Shown here in pieces: positions 44,704 through 52,712 of a stretch of DNA of 64,000 bases (position 1 is its first letter; the number at the start of each line of letters is the position of its first letter). The stretch is from Fibrella aestuarina BUZ 2 (GTDB lineage Bacteria; Bacteroidota; Bacteroidia; Cytophagales; Spirosomataceae). The stretch is from contig NC_020054.1 in assembly GCF_000331105.1 (NCBI RefSeq), positions 6,017,815-6,081,814 of the forward strand, written 5' to 3'. The notes below the pieces were generated by a model. The model did not search any database, was not told the DNA's origin, and saw only the letters and a program-made list of their open reading frames with translations. The translations under genes and the position numbers were made by a program.

Positions 44704-44807
44704 AATTGACTAATTCCGGGAAGTACCCCATCCCGGCTTTCGCCCAAGAAATAGCGATTTTAGCTCACTGTATTAAGCGAAACTTAAAACTATATTACGT
44801 ACGAAGT

Positions 44808-45200
44808 TTACCACCACTCTTGCATCCAGGCTTCAGAAACCTGGCGGGCTTTGGCCATGTCGTCGACAACAACAATCAGTTGATTGGCATGATCGCTGTA
44901 CTGGGTTAAAATTGAAACACCCGCATCGGCCAGTCGTCGGCAAAACATTCCCAACTGCCCCGGCACATCTTGCCTTAATTTCTGAATGATCACGTCGTTG
45001 ATCCGAACTACCTCGATGCCAACAGCTTCCAGAACAGCCCTGGCCCTATCGGCTTCTTCAACCAGAAAATGAGCAGTAGCCTGTTGCCCGTCGGTGAAAA
45101 CCGCACCTCCTTCAAGGCTGATCTGATGCTTACCCAACGTTTCGCCCAACAGGGCCAGTGAGCCGACCCGATTGGGCAGGTAAATTTCTACGTCTTTCAT
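44808..45200 (-). CDS. ACT domain protein
   Basis: This 130-residue protein consists of tandem ACT-like units: MKDVEIYLPNRVGSLALLGETLGKHQISLEGG starts the first (with the ligand-binding G-S-L), and QDVPGQLGMFCRRLADAGVSILTQYS starts the second. ACT domains bind amino acids or related small molecules. It is translated from a start that shares one base with the stop of the upstream monooxygenase gene, so the pair is coupled. Its role may be ligand sensing or control for the monooxygenase or the divergent regulator. Confidence 0.82.
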   Translation of the reverse strand: MKDVEIYLPNRVGSLALLGETLGKHQISLEGGAVFTDGQQATAHFLVEEADRARAVLEAVGIEVVRINDVIIQKLRQDVPGQLGMFCRRLADAGVSILTQYSDHANQLIVVVDDMAKARQVSEAWMQEWW

Positions 45201-45553
45201 TAGTGCTGTTCGTTATGAATGACCTGACTATCCAGGGGAGCCTGTTCGCGTTCAGTCATCCCGTAATCTCGCAGTACACTGGCTACCCGGAGCCGGTAAT
45301 GCTCGAATACTGATTCACGCCCCTGTTTCTGCGCTATCCGATGCTTCTCCATAGCCCGCCATTGACTGATGGCGGACTCATCCTGCCAGAACGACAGTGA
45401 TAACACCTTTTTGGGGTTTGTCAAGCTTTGAAATCGCTCAATAGCGATAAAGCCGGGCAGCTTACTGAGTTCAGGCCGCAGTTCGGCGGCAATATCCAGG
45501 TATTCATCCCACTTTCCTTCAGCAGGAAACGCTTCAAATAATACGGCTATCAT
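45200..45553 (-). CDS. Antibiotic biosynthesis monooxygenase (ABM) family protein
   Basis: This 117-residue ABM-fold protein (a ferredoxin-like dimeric barrel) has MIAVLFEAFPAEGKWDEYLDIAAELRP at the start, the central LPGFIAIERFQSLTNPKKVLSLSFWQDE, and a long C-terminal helix. Members are cofactor-free oxygenases, heme-degrading enzymes or have no known role. It shares one base with the start of the ACT gene and faces the ArsR-type regulator. The function is not determined. Confidence 0.85.
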   Translation of the reverse strand: MIAVLFEAFPAEGKWDEYLDIAAELRPELSKLPGFIAIERFQSLTNPKKVLSLSFWQDESAISQWRAMEKHRIAQKQGRESVFEHYRLRVASVLRDYGMTEREQAPLDSQVIHNEQH

Positions 45554-45599
45554 TTTGTGCTATTTGTTTGCCCAAAGAAAGCAGGTGGTCTACATTTAC

Positions 45600-45619
45600 A
45601 GTTCAGCCAGGAATGAACT
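45600..45619. promoter_or_regulatory. Candidate operator of the ArsR-type regulator
   Basis: AGTTCA (45600-45605) and TGAACT (45614-45619) form a 6-bp dyad with an 8-base spacer directly next to the regulator's ATG at 45620. It lies in the divergent 66-base gap, so it could repress both directions. Confidence 0.45.
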
Positions 45620-46306
45620 ATGGATGTAGATGACCGCTTTGTATCGATCACCGGCTTAATCTGCGAGCCAACGCGGGCCAGAATGTTATGGAGCTTGCTC
45701 GATGGTCGGGCCTATACGGCCACCGAGTTGTCGGCATCGGCCAACACGTCGGCCACCTCGGCCAGTAACCATCTGGCCAAACTGCTCGAGGCAGATCTCG
45801 TCAAGGTTGAGGTGCAGGGGCGCCACCGTTATTATTCGTTCTCAGGGCCGGAGGTTGCCTATGCTATTGAATCGCTGGCGAATCTGGCAGGTGGCCCCTG
45901 GCCCGCTAAAAAACAGGCCGGTTCTGCATCCAGCGGTCTTAGGTTCTGCCGAACCTGTTACGATCATCTGGCGGGTCACGTGAGTGTACGTATCGTAGAC
46001 GCTCTGTTACAAAGACGGTGCATCGATCGAACAGACACCGCCTTTCTGGTGACTGAGAACGGCTGGGAATGGTTTGAAAAACTGGCGATTTATCAAGAGG
46101 ATTTCAGACCCAGCCGACGTCCTTTGGCCCGCCCCTGCCTTGACTGGAGTGAGCGTCGTCCGCATTTGGCGGGACAGCTTGGTGCCGTTCTGCTGGATCG
46201 AATGATGACAAGGCAATGGTTTCGAAAGGTGCAGTTTTCGCGCGAGTTGGTTCTAACCCATGCAGGCCGACAGGGGCTTAGCGACCTATTGAACCTTAAT
46301 CTTTAA
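45620..46306 (+). CDS. ArsR-type winged-helix regulator with C-terminal sensor region
   Basis: This 228-residue regulator begins with a winged helix: SITGLICEPTRARMLWSLLDGRAYTATELSASANTSATSASNHLAKLLEADLVKVEVQGRHRYYSF matches the ArsR class (residues 8-75). The C-terminal 130 residues carry several Cys (FCRTCYDHLAGH and a later RPCLDW) and a WGTKAYRR-free basic tail; it may sense metal or a small molecule, but the ligand is not clear. It diverges from the ABM/ACT pair, which it probably controls, with a dyad next to its start. Confidence 0.82.
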   Translation: MDVDDRFVSITGLICEPTRARMLWSLLDGRAYTATELSASANTSATSASNHLAKLLEADLVKVEVQGRHRYYSFSGPEVAYAIESLANLAGGPWPAKKQAGSASSGLRFCRTCYDHLAGHVSVRIVDALLQRRCIDRTDTAFLVTENGWEWFEKLAIYQEDFRPSRRPLARPCLDWSERRPHLAGQLGAVLLDRMMTRQWFRKVQFSRELVLTHAGRQGLSDLLNLNL

Positions 46307-46407
46307 AGTTGTCGCCTGAGCAGCTGTTCCAGACAGCAGAAGATCATTGGCAAGTCCCTTAGCGCTTTTCGTTCAACAGGCCAGTTGAGCAAAAAGCTGC
46401 ATTACGC

Positions 46408-46926
46408 TTAGTTCTTTGAGCGCTCGTCGAACTCCCGCCGCGTCTCCTGTATGTAGTCCGTAATCAGTTTCATAATACTTGGCTGGTATTTAGTCACCGA
46501 CCGATCTAGGATTTCTTTAGTAATAACTGACTGTCTGTCAATCATTTTTCGACCAGCGGGAGTTTGATAGAATACACAGAACGCATCGATGTCGGCATCG
46601 CTGAACTGTTGGTCGTAGATCTCGACCATATCCTCATTGATGAGTTTCAGTCCGTTTTCTCTGGCCTTGACCATCACTTTCTGCATCATTTCTTCCTGGC
46701 GTTTGATTAATGTCGAATCAGGCATCTGGCCACCCTGACCGAAGATAGCGGCGGCCGACTTTCTGGCAGTTGCCGTAGCAGCCTCCATCTGCTTCAGTTG
46801 GAGTGAGTCGATTTTCATCAGCGAGAACAGGTATCGGATACGGGCTCGTTTTTCGGTGGTTTGTGCCTTGCTCTGAAGGGATGAGCAAAGGCAGAGAAGA
46901 GTGATAAATAGCGTGAATGCTCGCAT
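46408..46926 (-). CDS. DUF2059 family exported protein
   Basis: This 172-residue exported protein has a signal peptide (MRAFTLFITLLCLCSSLQSKAQ) and a DUF2059 domain with the typical EIYDQQFSDADIDAFCVFYQTPAGRKMIDRQ block, plus a helical C-terminus. The function is unknown; the family is envelope-associated. It lies alone between convergent neighbours. Confidence 0.85.
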   Translation of the reverse strand: MRAFTLFITLLCLCSSLQSKAQTTEKRARIRYLFSLMKIDSLQLKQMEAATATARKSAAAIFGQGGQMPDSTLIKRQEEMMQKVMVKARENGLKLINEDMVEIYDQQFSDADIDAFCVFYQTPAGRKMIDRQSVITKEILDRSVTKYQPSIMKLITDYIQETRREFDERSKN

Positions 46927-46984
46927 GGTCGTGCCGGACTATCTGGATTTGAAAGATACAATATAGCCGAAACCAGCGACAAAC

Positions 46985-47431
46985 CTAGTTCGCTAGCGCC
47001 TGCCGGATCTGGCTGAGGTGGTGCTCGTTGTGCCAGGCAACTTTGTCCATTTCGTCTTTCAGCGTTCGCAGGCCGGTTTCGCTGTGCACAAACGGCGTAG
47101 CACCCAGCGTAGTGTAATGCTGCTGCACCAGATACACGACCGACTGCCGGTTGGCGTCGTACAGGGCTTTGCTGATTGTAAGCGGGAAGGTGGCATAATC
47201 CAGGTACGTATTCCAGCGGTCCTGATCGAAGGCCCAGATGACGGGCTTCGGTTCGGCAATGACGCGTTTGATACGCTCGTGCAGCACGCTCTCGGCATCG
47301 GCCAGGTGCACGAGCAGTTGCCGTACGGTCCATTTGCCGGGTGCGTAGGTACGTTCCAGATGGGCAGCGGGCAGGTCGAAAAGCGGCAGTGTCTGCGCGC
47401 GGGTGGCGGTGAGTTGGTCGAGGAGGGTCAT
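46985..47431 (-). CDS. DinB family protein (downstream copy)
   Basis: This 148-residue four-helix protein of the DinB/YfiT type has TYAPGKWTVRQLLVHLADAESVLHERI near residue 30-55, and WHNEHHLSQIRQ near the end supplies metal-binding His residues. Such proteins often act as thiol- or metal-dependent transferases; the role is unknown. Its start overlaps the stop of the upstream DinB gene in an ATGA arrangement. Confidence 0.88.
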   Translation of the reverse strand: MTLLDQLTATRAQTLPLFDLPAAHLERTYAPGKWTVRQLLVHLADAESVLHERIKRVIAEPKPVIWAFDQDRWNTYLDYATFPLTISKALYDANRQSVVYLVQQHYTTLGATPFVHSETGLRTLKDEMDKVAWHNEHHLSQIRQALAN

Positions 47432-47874
47432 TGGTCAAGCAGGCGGCGGTGGTAGTTAATCTGGCCCAGGTGGTACGCTAGGTGCGTGGTCAGGTGAACC
47501 AGCAGATAAGCGGTGGAGGTCTTTTCGGCGAATACCAGCAGCGGGTACTCCTCAGCCAGCTGCTGCTCAGGTACGTTGCTGAGCGTTTGCTCGATCATTA
47601 TCGCAGTGTTTTCTACCAGTTGGATCAGTTCGGCTCTGGGTACGTCCTTTCGCGAAAATTCGGCGGGGCGGTCGCGCACATAACCCGATTGGCCCAGTTC
47701 GCCGCCGATGTACGTATTCAGGTTGCCGACCAGATGCAGGCATAGATTACCCGCCGAATTGGCAATCTGCCCGTCGATTTTCCAGATCGCCGTCTCGTTC
47801 TGGTAGCTTTCCAGTTCGGTTTTCAGGCGGTCGAGGTCGCGGAGAAACAGGGTTTTTAGGGTTTCGATGAGCAT
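47428..47874 (-). CDS. DinB family protein (DUF1572-like, upstream copy)
   Basis: This 148-residue DinB-like protein has NSAGNLCLHLVGNLNTYIG (about 41-59) with a metal-binding His, and the terminal TAYLLVHLTTHLAYHLGQINYHRR with further His residues. Its stop and the next gene's ATG overlap by four bases (ATGA), so translation is coupled. The ATG at 47874 is preferred over an upstream extension to 48198. Confidence 0.85.
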   Translation of the reverse strand: MLIETLKTLFLRDLDRLKTELESYQNETAIWKIDGQIANSAGNLCLHLVGNLNTYIGGELGQSGYVRDRPAEFSRKDVPRAELIQLVENTAIMIEQTLSNVPEQQLAEEYPLLVFAEKTSTAYLLVHLTTHLAYHLGQINYHRRLLDQ

Positions 47875-47915
47875 GTGCGTGGGTTTTTCAGGAAGGCGTT
47901 GGTAAGCTGGCGACG

Positions 47916-48440
47916 TTAACGTGCTGGTGCCGATTTGCCGAATAATAGCAAGTCTACCGGTACGCCAGCGGGTCGGATCGTCCCTTCCTGCGTCATACCC
48001 AGTTTGGTCAGCACCCGAATCGACGCAGTGTTGGCGGGCATCACGGTGGCCAGGATTTTCGGGAGTCCTAACGGCCCGAACGCCACATCGAGCGTGTGCC
48101 GGGCGGCTTCGACCGCGTAGCCGTTTCCGGCAAACTGAGGTAATAAGGCGTAACCGATGTCGGGGTGCGGCAGGTAATCGCGCTGCAACAGGCCACACAG
48201 GCCGATGGGCTGATGGCTGCCTTTGAGCGACACCCGGGCCAGTCCAAACCCGTACTGGGCATAGCTAGTCAGCGGGCCGTTGTTCAGGTAGGTGACGACG
48301 TCGGCATGAGTACGGGCGTTCCGGTCGCCAATGAAGGTGAGCCAGCCTTCCGAGTTGAGCAACTCAATCAGAAAGGGGCTGTCGGCATACGTCAGCGAAC
48401 GGAGCGTGAGGCGCTCGGTGTCAACTTCCAGTCGGTTCAT
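47916..48440 (-). CDS. GNAT acetyltransferase (RimJ/RimL type)
   Basis: This 174-residue acetyltransferase begins MNRLEVDTERLTLRSLTYAD, and has IGYALLPQFAGNGYAVEAARHTLDVAF with the acetyl-CoA loop and ATVMPANTASIRVLTKLGM, the standard RimJ/RimL pattern. The substrate may be a ribosomal protein N-terminus or another amine. It lies 41 bases upstream of the DinB pair in the same direction. Confidence 0.9.
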   Translation of the reverse strand: MNRLEVDTERLTLRSLTYADSPFLIELLNSEGWLTFIGDRNARTHADVVTYLNNGPLTSYAQYGFGLARVSLKGSHQPIGLCGLLQRDYLPHPDIGYALLPQFAGNGYAVEAARHTLDVAFGPLGLPKILATVMPANTASIRVLTKLGMTQEGTIRPAGVPVDLLLFGKSAPAR

Positions 48441-48483
48441 GTTGCTAAACCTATGAGGCCTGGGCGGCCCCCTCTGATCGGTT

Positions 48484-48945
48484 TTATGGCTTCACCCGCA
48501 CGTACTGTTCGATATTGAGCCGGTCGATACCCGCTTTTTCAATCTTTTCAACACCCTGTTGCACCAGCGTGTCGCCTTTGAGCGTGATCGTGAAGGTGAA
48601 GTCATGACCTTCCCACTGCCGATCATTGCAGTATTCCAGATGCTCGGTATACTGGTTGCCGTTCAGCTCATAGCGACCACCGCCGGCCACAAAAACAGCC
48701 GTCGAATCGGCGCCTTTGTTCAGGTCATGTTGCATGAACGCGAAATGCGTATCGTTAATGATCTTGATGAACGACACCTTTTTGGTGTAGTCCGTCACGG
48801 TGGTATCGCCTTTTTCAATCAGTGTTCCGCGCTGCAGTTGCCACGTACCTACGAGGGCGGGCGTGGTCGTTGACTGCTCTGCTGACCCATTCGTACACGC
48901 CAGCGCGGCGATGGCCACGGCGAAACCAGCTAGAAGTGTTTTCAT
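48484..48945 (-). CDS. Hypothetical lipoprotein
   Basis: This 153-residue protein has a lipoprotein signal (MKTLLAGFAVAIAALAC, Cys 17) and a lipocalin-like sequence: VGTWQLQRGTLIEKGDTTVTDYTKKVSFIKIINDTHFAF resembles small Bacteroidota lipocalin-like families. No further assignment is made. It lies alone upstream of the GNAT gene. Confidence 0.7.
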   Translation of the reverse strand: MKTLLAGFAVAIAALACTNGSAEQSTTTPALVGTWQLQRGTLIEKGDTTVTDYTKKVSFIKIINDTHFAFMQHDLNKGADSTAVFVAGGGRYELNGNQYTEHLEYCNDRQWEGHDFTFTITLKGDTLVQQGVEKIEKAGIDRLNIEQYVRVKP

Positions 48946-49050
48946 GCTACAAACCTATCAGGATTTGCAAACCCGATCGGTTTTTGAGCGAATAATTAGA
49001 ACAGACTCCAAATTGACTTACCCAACCAGACGCAACCGCCGTTACGACCA

Positions 49051-50784
49051 ATGACCGCTATCACCCCTTGCCAACTGCCGCCACCAGCTACCCATTTCGA
49101 CGCCATTGTGGTCGGCTCGGGCATCAGCGGTGGTTGGGCGGCCAAAGAGCTGACCAACCATGGGCTGCGTACGCTGTTACTCGACCGGGGCCGTCAGGTA
49201 GAGCACGTGACCGACTACCCCACGGCCATGCTCAACCCCTGGGAGTTTCCGCACCGGGGGCAGGTGACCAATGAGCTGCGGCAGGCTTATTCCGTTGCCA
49301 GCCGCAACTACGCTTTTTACGAAGGTAGCGCCCACTTTTACGCCAAAGACAGCGATCACCCTTACGTGGCCGAAAAACCGTTCGACTGGATTCAGGGCTA
49401 TCAGGTGGGCGGTCGGTCGTTGCTGTGGGGACGGCAAACCCAGCGATGGAGCGATTTTGACTTCACTGGCCCGGCCCGCGACGGGTTTGCTGTCGACTGG
49501 CCCATTCGCTACGCCGATCTGGCCCCCTGGTACAGCTATGTGGAGCGCTTCGTGGGTATTTCGGGGAATCGCGACGGGTTGGCAACCCTGCCCGACGGCG
49601 AGTTTCTGCCCCCGCACCCGATGAGTTGCGTTGAGCAGTACTTCACGCAGCAGATGGCTCGTCATTACCCAACCCGACCGGTGGTTATTGGTCGGGCGGC
49701 GCACCTGACGCAACCCCAGCCAATTCATCGTCAGCAGGGGCGGGCGCAGTGCCAGCACCGCACGTTATGCGAGCGGGGTTGCCCCTTCGGCGGCTATTTC
49801 AGCAGCAATTCGTCGACCATCCCCTGGGCGATGAAGACGGGCAAACTTACGCTCCGCCCCGACTCGGTGGTGCACTCGATTATCTACGATGAAGCCAAAG
49901 GGAAAGCCACGGGCGTTCGGGTGGTCGATGCCCATACCAACGCGTTGAGGGAGTACTACGCGCCCATGCTGTTTCTGAACGCCTCGGCCCTGAACACGAC
50001 AAAGATTCTGCTGAACTCCACGTCGAATCGGTTCCCGCAGGGCTTGGGTAACGACAATGGCCTGCTGGGCAAATTCGTAGCCTTTCACAATTACCGGGGC
50101 CGCATTACGGCGCAGTATGAGGGGTTCCTCGACAAAACCACCTGGGGTAAACGGCCCAACAGCTGCTACCTGCCCCGCTTCCGTAATGTGCACCGGCAGG
50201 AAACGACCGGGCTGGCGTCCCAGTTTCTGCGTGGCTACGCGGCTACCTTCGGTGCCTCGCGCCCTTCGCAGGTTAGCAAAGATGGTTTTGGGGACGATCT
50301 GAAAGAGCGCCTGACCCACTATACCCCCGGCCCCTGGAGCGTGTATTCGGGCATGATGGGCGAGACCATTCCGAAAGAAAGCAACGCCGTCAGGCTCGAC
50401 CCGACCCTGAAAGACCGTTGGGGGATTCCGCAGCTGCGCATCTCAGTCGCTTACGACGACAACGACACGAAGATGATCCGCGATTTTCATGAGCAACTGA
50501 CCGAGATGTATGAACGGGCGGGGTTCACCAACATTCAAACGCTCGACAACGGCCGCATACCCGGCAACGAAAACCACGAGATGGGGGGCGTCAGGATGGG
50601 TCGCGACCCTAAAACCTCGTTGCTTAACAAGTGGAACCAGTTGCACGCCTGCAAAAACGTCTTCGTCACCGATGGCGCCTGCATGACGTCTACCAGTACG
50701 CAAAATCCCTCGCTTACCTACATGGCCCTCACGGCCCGCGCCGCCGACTATGCCGCCCGGCAGCTGAAAGCCAAAACCCTATAA
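49051..50784 (+). CDS. GMC family oxidoreductase (copy 2)
   Basis: This 577-residue FAD enzyme has IVVGSGISGGWAAKEL (about 18-33), VGGRSLLWGRQTQRWSDFDF, the cysteine set CQHRTLCERGCPFGGYFSSN (about 231-250), HEMGGVRMGRDPKTS and QNPSLTYMALTARAADYA (C-terminal active-site residues). It parallels the copy at 32613. The isomerase-like gene begins two bases after its stop, so they form one transcript; a sugar oxidation step, such as a 3-keto-sugar route, is a reasonable inference. Confidence 0.9.
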   Translation: MTAITPCQLPPPATHFDAIVVGSGISGGWAAKELTNHGLRTLLLDRGRQVEHVTDYPTAMLNPWEFPHRGQVTNELRQAYSVASRNYAFYEGSAHFYAKDSDHPYVAEKPFDWIQGYQVGGRSLLWGRQTQRWSDFDFTGPARDGFAVDWPIRYADLAPWYSYVERFVGISGNRDGLATLPDGEFLPPHPMSCVEQYFTQQMARHYPTRPVVIGRAAHLTQPQPIHRQQGRAQCQHRTLCERGCPFGGYFSSNSSTIPWAMKTGKLTLRPDSVVHSIIYDEAKGKATGVRVVDAHTNALREYYAPMLFLNASALNTTKILLNSTSNRFPQGLGNDNGLLGKFVAFHNYRGRITAQYEGFLDKTTWGKRPNSCYLPRFRNVHRQETTGLASQFLRGYAATFGASRPSQVSKDGFGDDLKERLTHYTPGPWSVYSGMMGETIPKESNAVRLDPTLKDRWGIPQLRISVAYDDNDTKMIRDFHEQLTEMYERAGFTNIQTLDNGRIPGNENHEMGGVRMGRDPKTSLLNKWNQLHACKNVFVTDGACMTSTSTQNPSLTYMALTARAADYAARQLKAKTL

Positions 50785-50786
50785 CC

Positions 50787-51692
50787 ATGACCCTCGTCAC
50801 TCGCCGCACGGCTCTAAAAACGGCCCTTTCTGGCCTTACAGCCGCCACGCTGTTGCCCGTTTCCGGCTTTGCCAAATCAACGCCCACGCTGGCCTTCTCG
50901 ACCCTCGGTTGCCCCAAATGGGACCTGAACACGATTCTGAAAACGGCCGTATCGTCGGGGTATCAGGGCGTCGAATTCCGAGGTCTGCTGGGGGAGCTGG
51001 ATTTACCGAAACGGCCCGAATTCAGTACTCAACTGGCCGAGACGCGCCGCCGGTTTGCCAGTGAGGGTGTGCGCATCTGCAACCTGGGCTCCTCGACGCA
51101 ACTGCACCACGCCGATCCGGCCAAGCGTACCCAGCAACTCGACCACGCCCGCCGGTTCATCGACCTGGCGCAGCAGCTCGGTTGCCCCTTTGTGCGGGTC
51201 TTCCCCGATCAGCTTCCGCCCGATCAGCCCCGCGACCAAACGCTGCGGCTCATCAGCGACGGCCTGCTCGAACTGGGTACGTATGCCAAAACGGCGTCGG
51301 TAACGGTGCTGCTCGAATCGCACGGCGAACTCACGCATACCGATCTGCTGGTGCCCATTATGCAGGCGGCCAAACACCCGAACGTCGGATTGATCTGGGA
51401 CATTTTTAACATGTGGGTCGATGCGCACGAGTCACCCACGGCGGCGTATCAGGCGCTGAAACCCTACATCCGGCATGTGCACGTGAAAGATGCGCGCGTT
51501 ACCGGCGACAAACACGATTACGTATTGCTGGGACAAGGGCAGGCGCCCTTACGGGAAGCCATCGGCGCATTGATCAAAGGCGGCTATCAGGGCTATTACA
51601 GCTTCGAGTGGGAAAAACTCTGGCACCCCGAGATTGCCGACCCCGAGCAGGCCATTCCGCATTATCCTGGTGCCGTCAAGCGGTACTTCTGA
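50787..51692 (+). CDS. Sugar phosphate isomerase/epimerase-like TIM barrel with Tat-type signal
   Basis: This 301-residue protein has an N-terminal twin-arginine-like signal (TRRTALKTALSGLTAATLLPVSGFA) followed by a xylose-isomerase-like barrel: GYQGVEFRGLLGELDLPKRP, VTVLLESHGELTHTDLLVP with the metal Glu, LIWDIFNMWVDAHES and the late YYSFEWEKLWHPEI with a metal Glu. It probably isomerises, epimerises or cleaves a sugar after GMC oxidation. Its ATG is two bases after the GMC stop. Confidence 0.88.
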   Translation: MTLVTRRTALKTALSGLTAATLLPVSGFAKSTPTLAFSTLGCPKWDLNTILKTAVSSGYQGVEFRGLLGELDLPKRPEFSTQLAETRRRFASEGVRICNLGSSTQLHHADPAKRTQQLDHARRFIDLAQQLGCPFVRVFPDQLPPDQPRDQTLRLISDGLLELGTYAKTASVTVLLESHGELTHTDLLVPIMQAAKHPNVGLIWDIFNMWVDAHESPTAAYQALKPYIRHVHVKDARVTGDKHDYVLLGQGQAPLREAIGALIKGGYQGYYSFEWEKLWHPEIADPEQAIPHYPGAVKRYF

Positions 51693-51707
51693 TTCTGACA
51701 CAGCCTC

Positions 51708-52625
51708 CTACGCTCGCTTAGGCGTGGCACCGTATTGCTGTTTGTAGGCTTTGATGAAGTGCGATACGCTCTCGTAGCCGATCTCCATGCTTACTTCCGA
51801 TACGTTTTTACCCGTATTGCGGAGCAGGAAATGCGCGTGTTCGAGGCGTTTCCGGCGAATCCAATGGCCGGGTGAGGTGTGAAAATGACTTTCAAAATCA
51901 CGCTTAAACGCCGACAGGCTTCGCCCCGACAGCCGGGCTAACTCGTTCATCGATAGCGGCTTCAGCAGGTACGTACTCATCAGGTAGTCGAGGTCGGTTT
52001 TCTGGCCCTGATAGATCGACCAGAGCAGAGTGCGCAGTTGCCCCGGTGTGCTGCTTCGGCTGTCGATTTCGAGCAGGTGCAACAGCAGTTCCTGGTATTT
52101 CAGCCGCAGCAATTCGTTCAGAAACGGGGTACGTTCGCCAAAGTACGGCAGCAGTGATTGGATAAACGTCTGGAACGTACCTGACGAATCGAGCGACAGA
52201 ATGAGCGACTCCGGAACGGGCTCGTGGGTGTCGGCAAACAGGTCGAGGTGCTGCCCCACGAATTCTTTCAGCAGTTTCTCGTTCACGAAAAACACCAGGC
52301 TGCGGTAGTTGGCGTCGATCGACTCATTCATGGAGTAGCACCCCCGCTGAAAGAACAGGATTTGGCCTTTGTGCACATGCAGGTCCTGCGTGGGCGAGGT
52401 AAACTTCTTCTCCCCTTCCAGCACCACCACCACCGCGTGTTCTTCAAAAAACACCTCGTTCCGCTCGGGGTATACGTCGCTCCGGTAGGCCACAAATGTC
52501 ATCTCCGAAGGGTCGGGGCGCGCGGGATCGGATTGCGACGGATCGGCCAGTCCTCCTGTCGACGACCGCCGGATACGCAGCATGGCAAACTGATCGGGCT
52601 GGATGGAGGATGGAATACGCAGCAT
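51708..52625 (-). CDS. AraC-family transcriptional regulator
   Basis: This 305-residue regulator has an N-terminal sensor region (cupin-like strands around VFFEEHAVVVVLEGEKKFTSP) and a C-terminal AraC helix-turn-helix pair, with KPLSMNELARLSGRSLSAFKRDF and NVSEVSMEIGYESVSHFIKAYKQQYGATP. The start ATG at 52625 is used; a second one at 52583 is possible. It is divergent from the fucosidase gene and convergent with the TIM-barrel gene, and may control either. Confidence 0.92.
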   Translation of the reverse strand: MLRIPSSIQPDQFAMLRIRRSSTGGLADPSQSDPARPDPSEMTFVAYRSDVYPERNEVFFEEHAVVVVLEGEKKFTSPTQDLHVHKGQILFFQRGCYSMNESIDANYRSLVFFVNEKLLKEFVGQHLDLFADTHEPVPESLILSLDSSGTFQTFIQSLLPYFGERTPFLNELLRLKYQELLLHLLEIDSRSSTPGQLRTLLWSIYQGQKTDLDYLMSTYLLKPLSMNELARLSGRSLSAFKRDFESHFHTSPGHWIRRKRLEHAHFLLRNTGKNVSEVSMEIGYESVSHFIKAYKQQYGATPKRA

Positions 52626-52659
52626 AGGGTGTTTACAGGGCTCACCTCAAAGATAAGCC

Positions 52660-52691
52660 TTTGCACGAACACAGCTGAGGGCGCATCTTTG
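52660..52691 (+). promoter_or_regulatory. Candidate fucosidase promoter
   Basis: TTTG at 52660-52663 is followed after 20 bases by CATCTTTG at 52684-52691, close to the Bacteroidota TTTG-N18/20-TAnnTTTG pattern. The ATG at 52713 is about 22 bases downstream. It lies in the divergent gap with the AraC gene. Confidence 0.45.
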
Positions 52692-52712
52692 CCCCAGATA
52701 GCCTTTTCTCCC

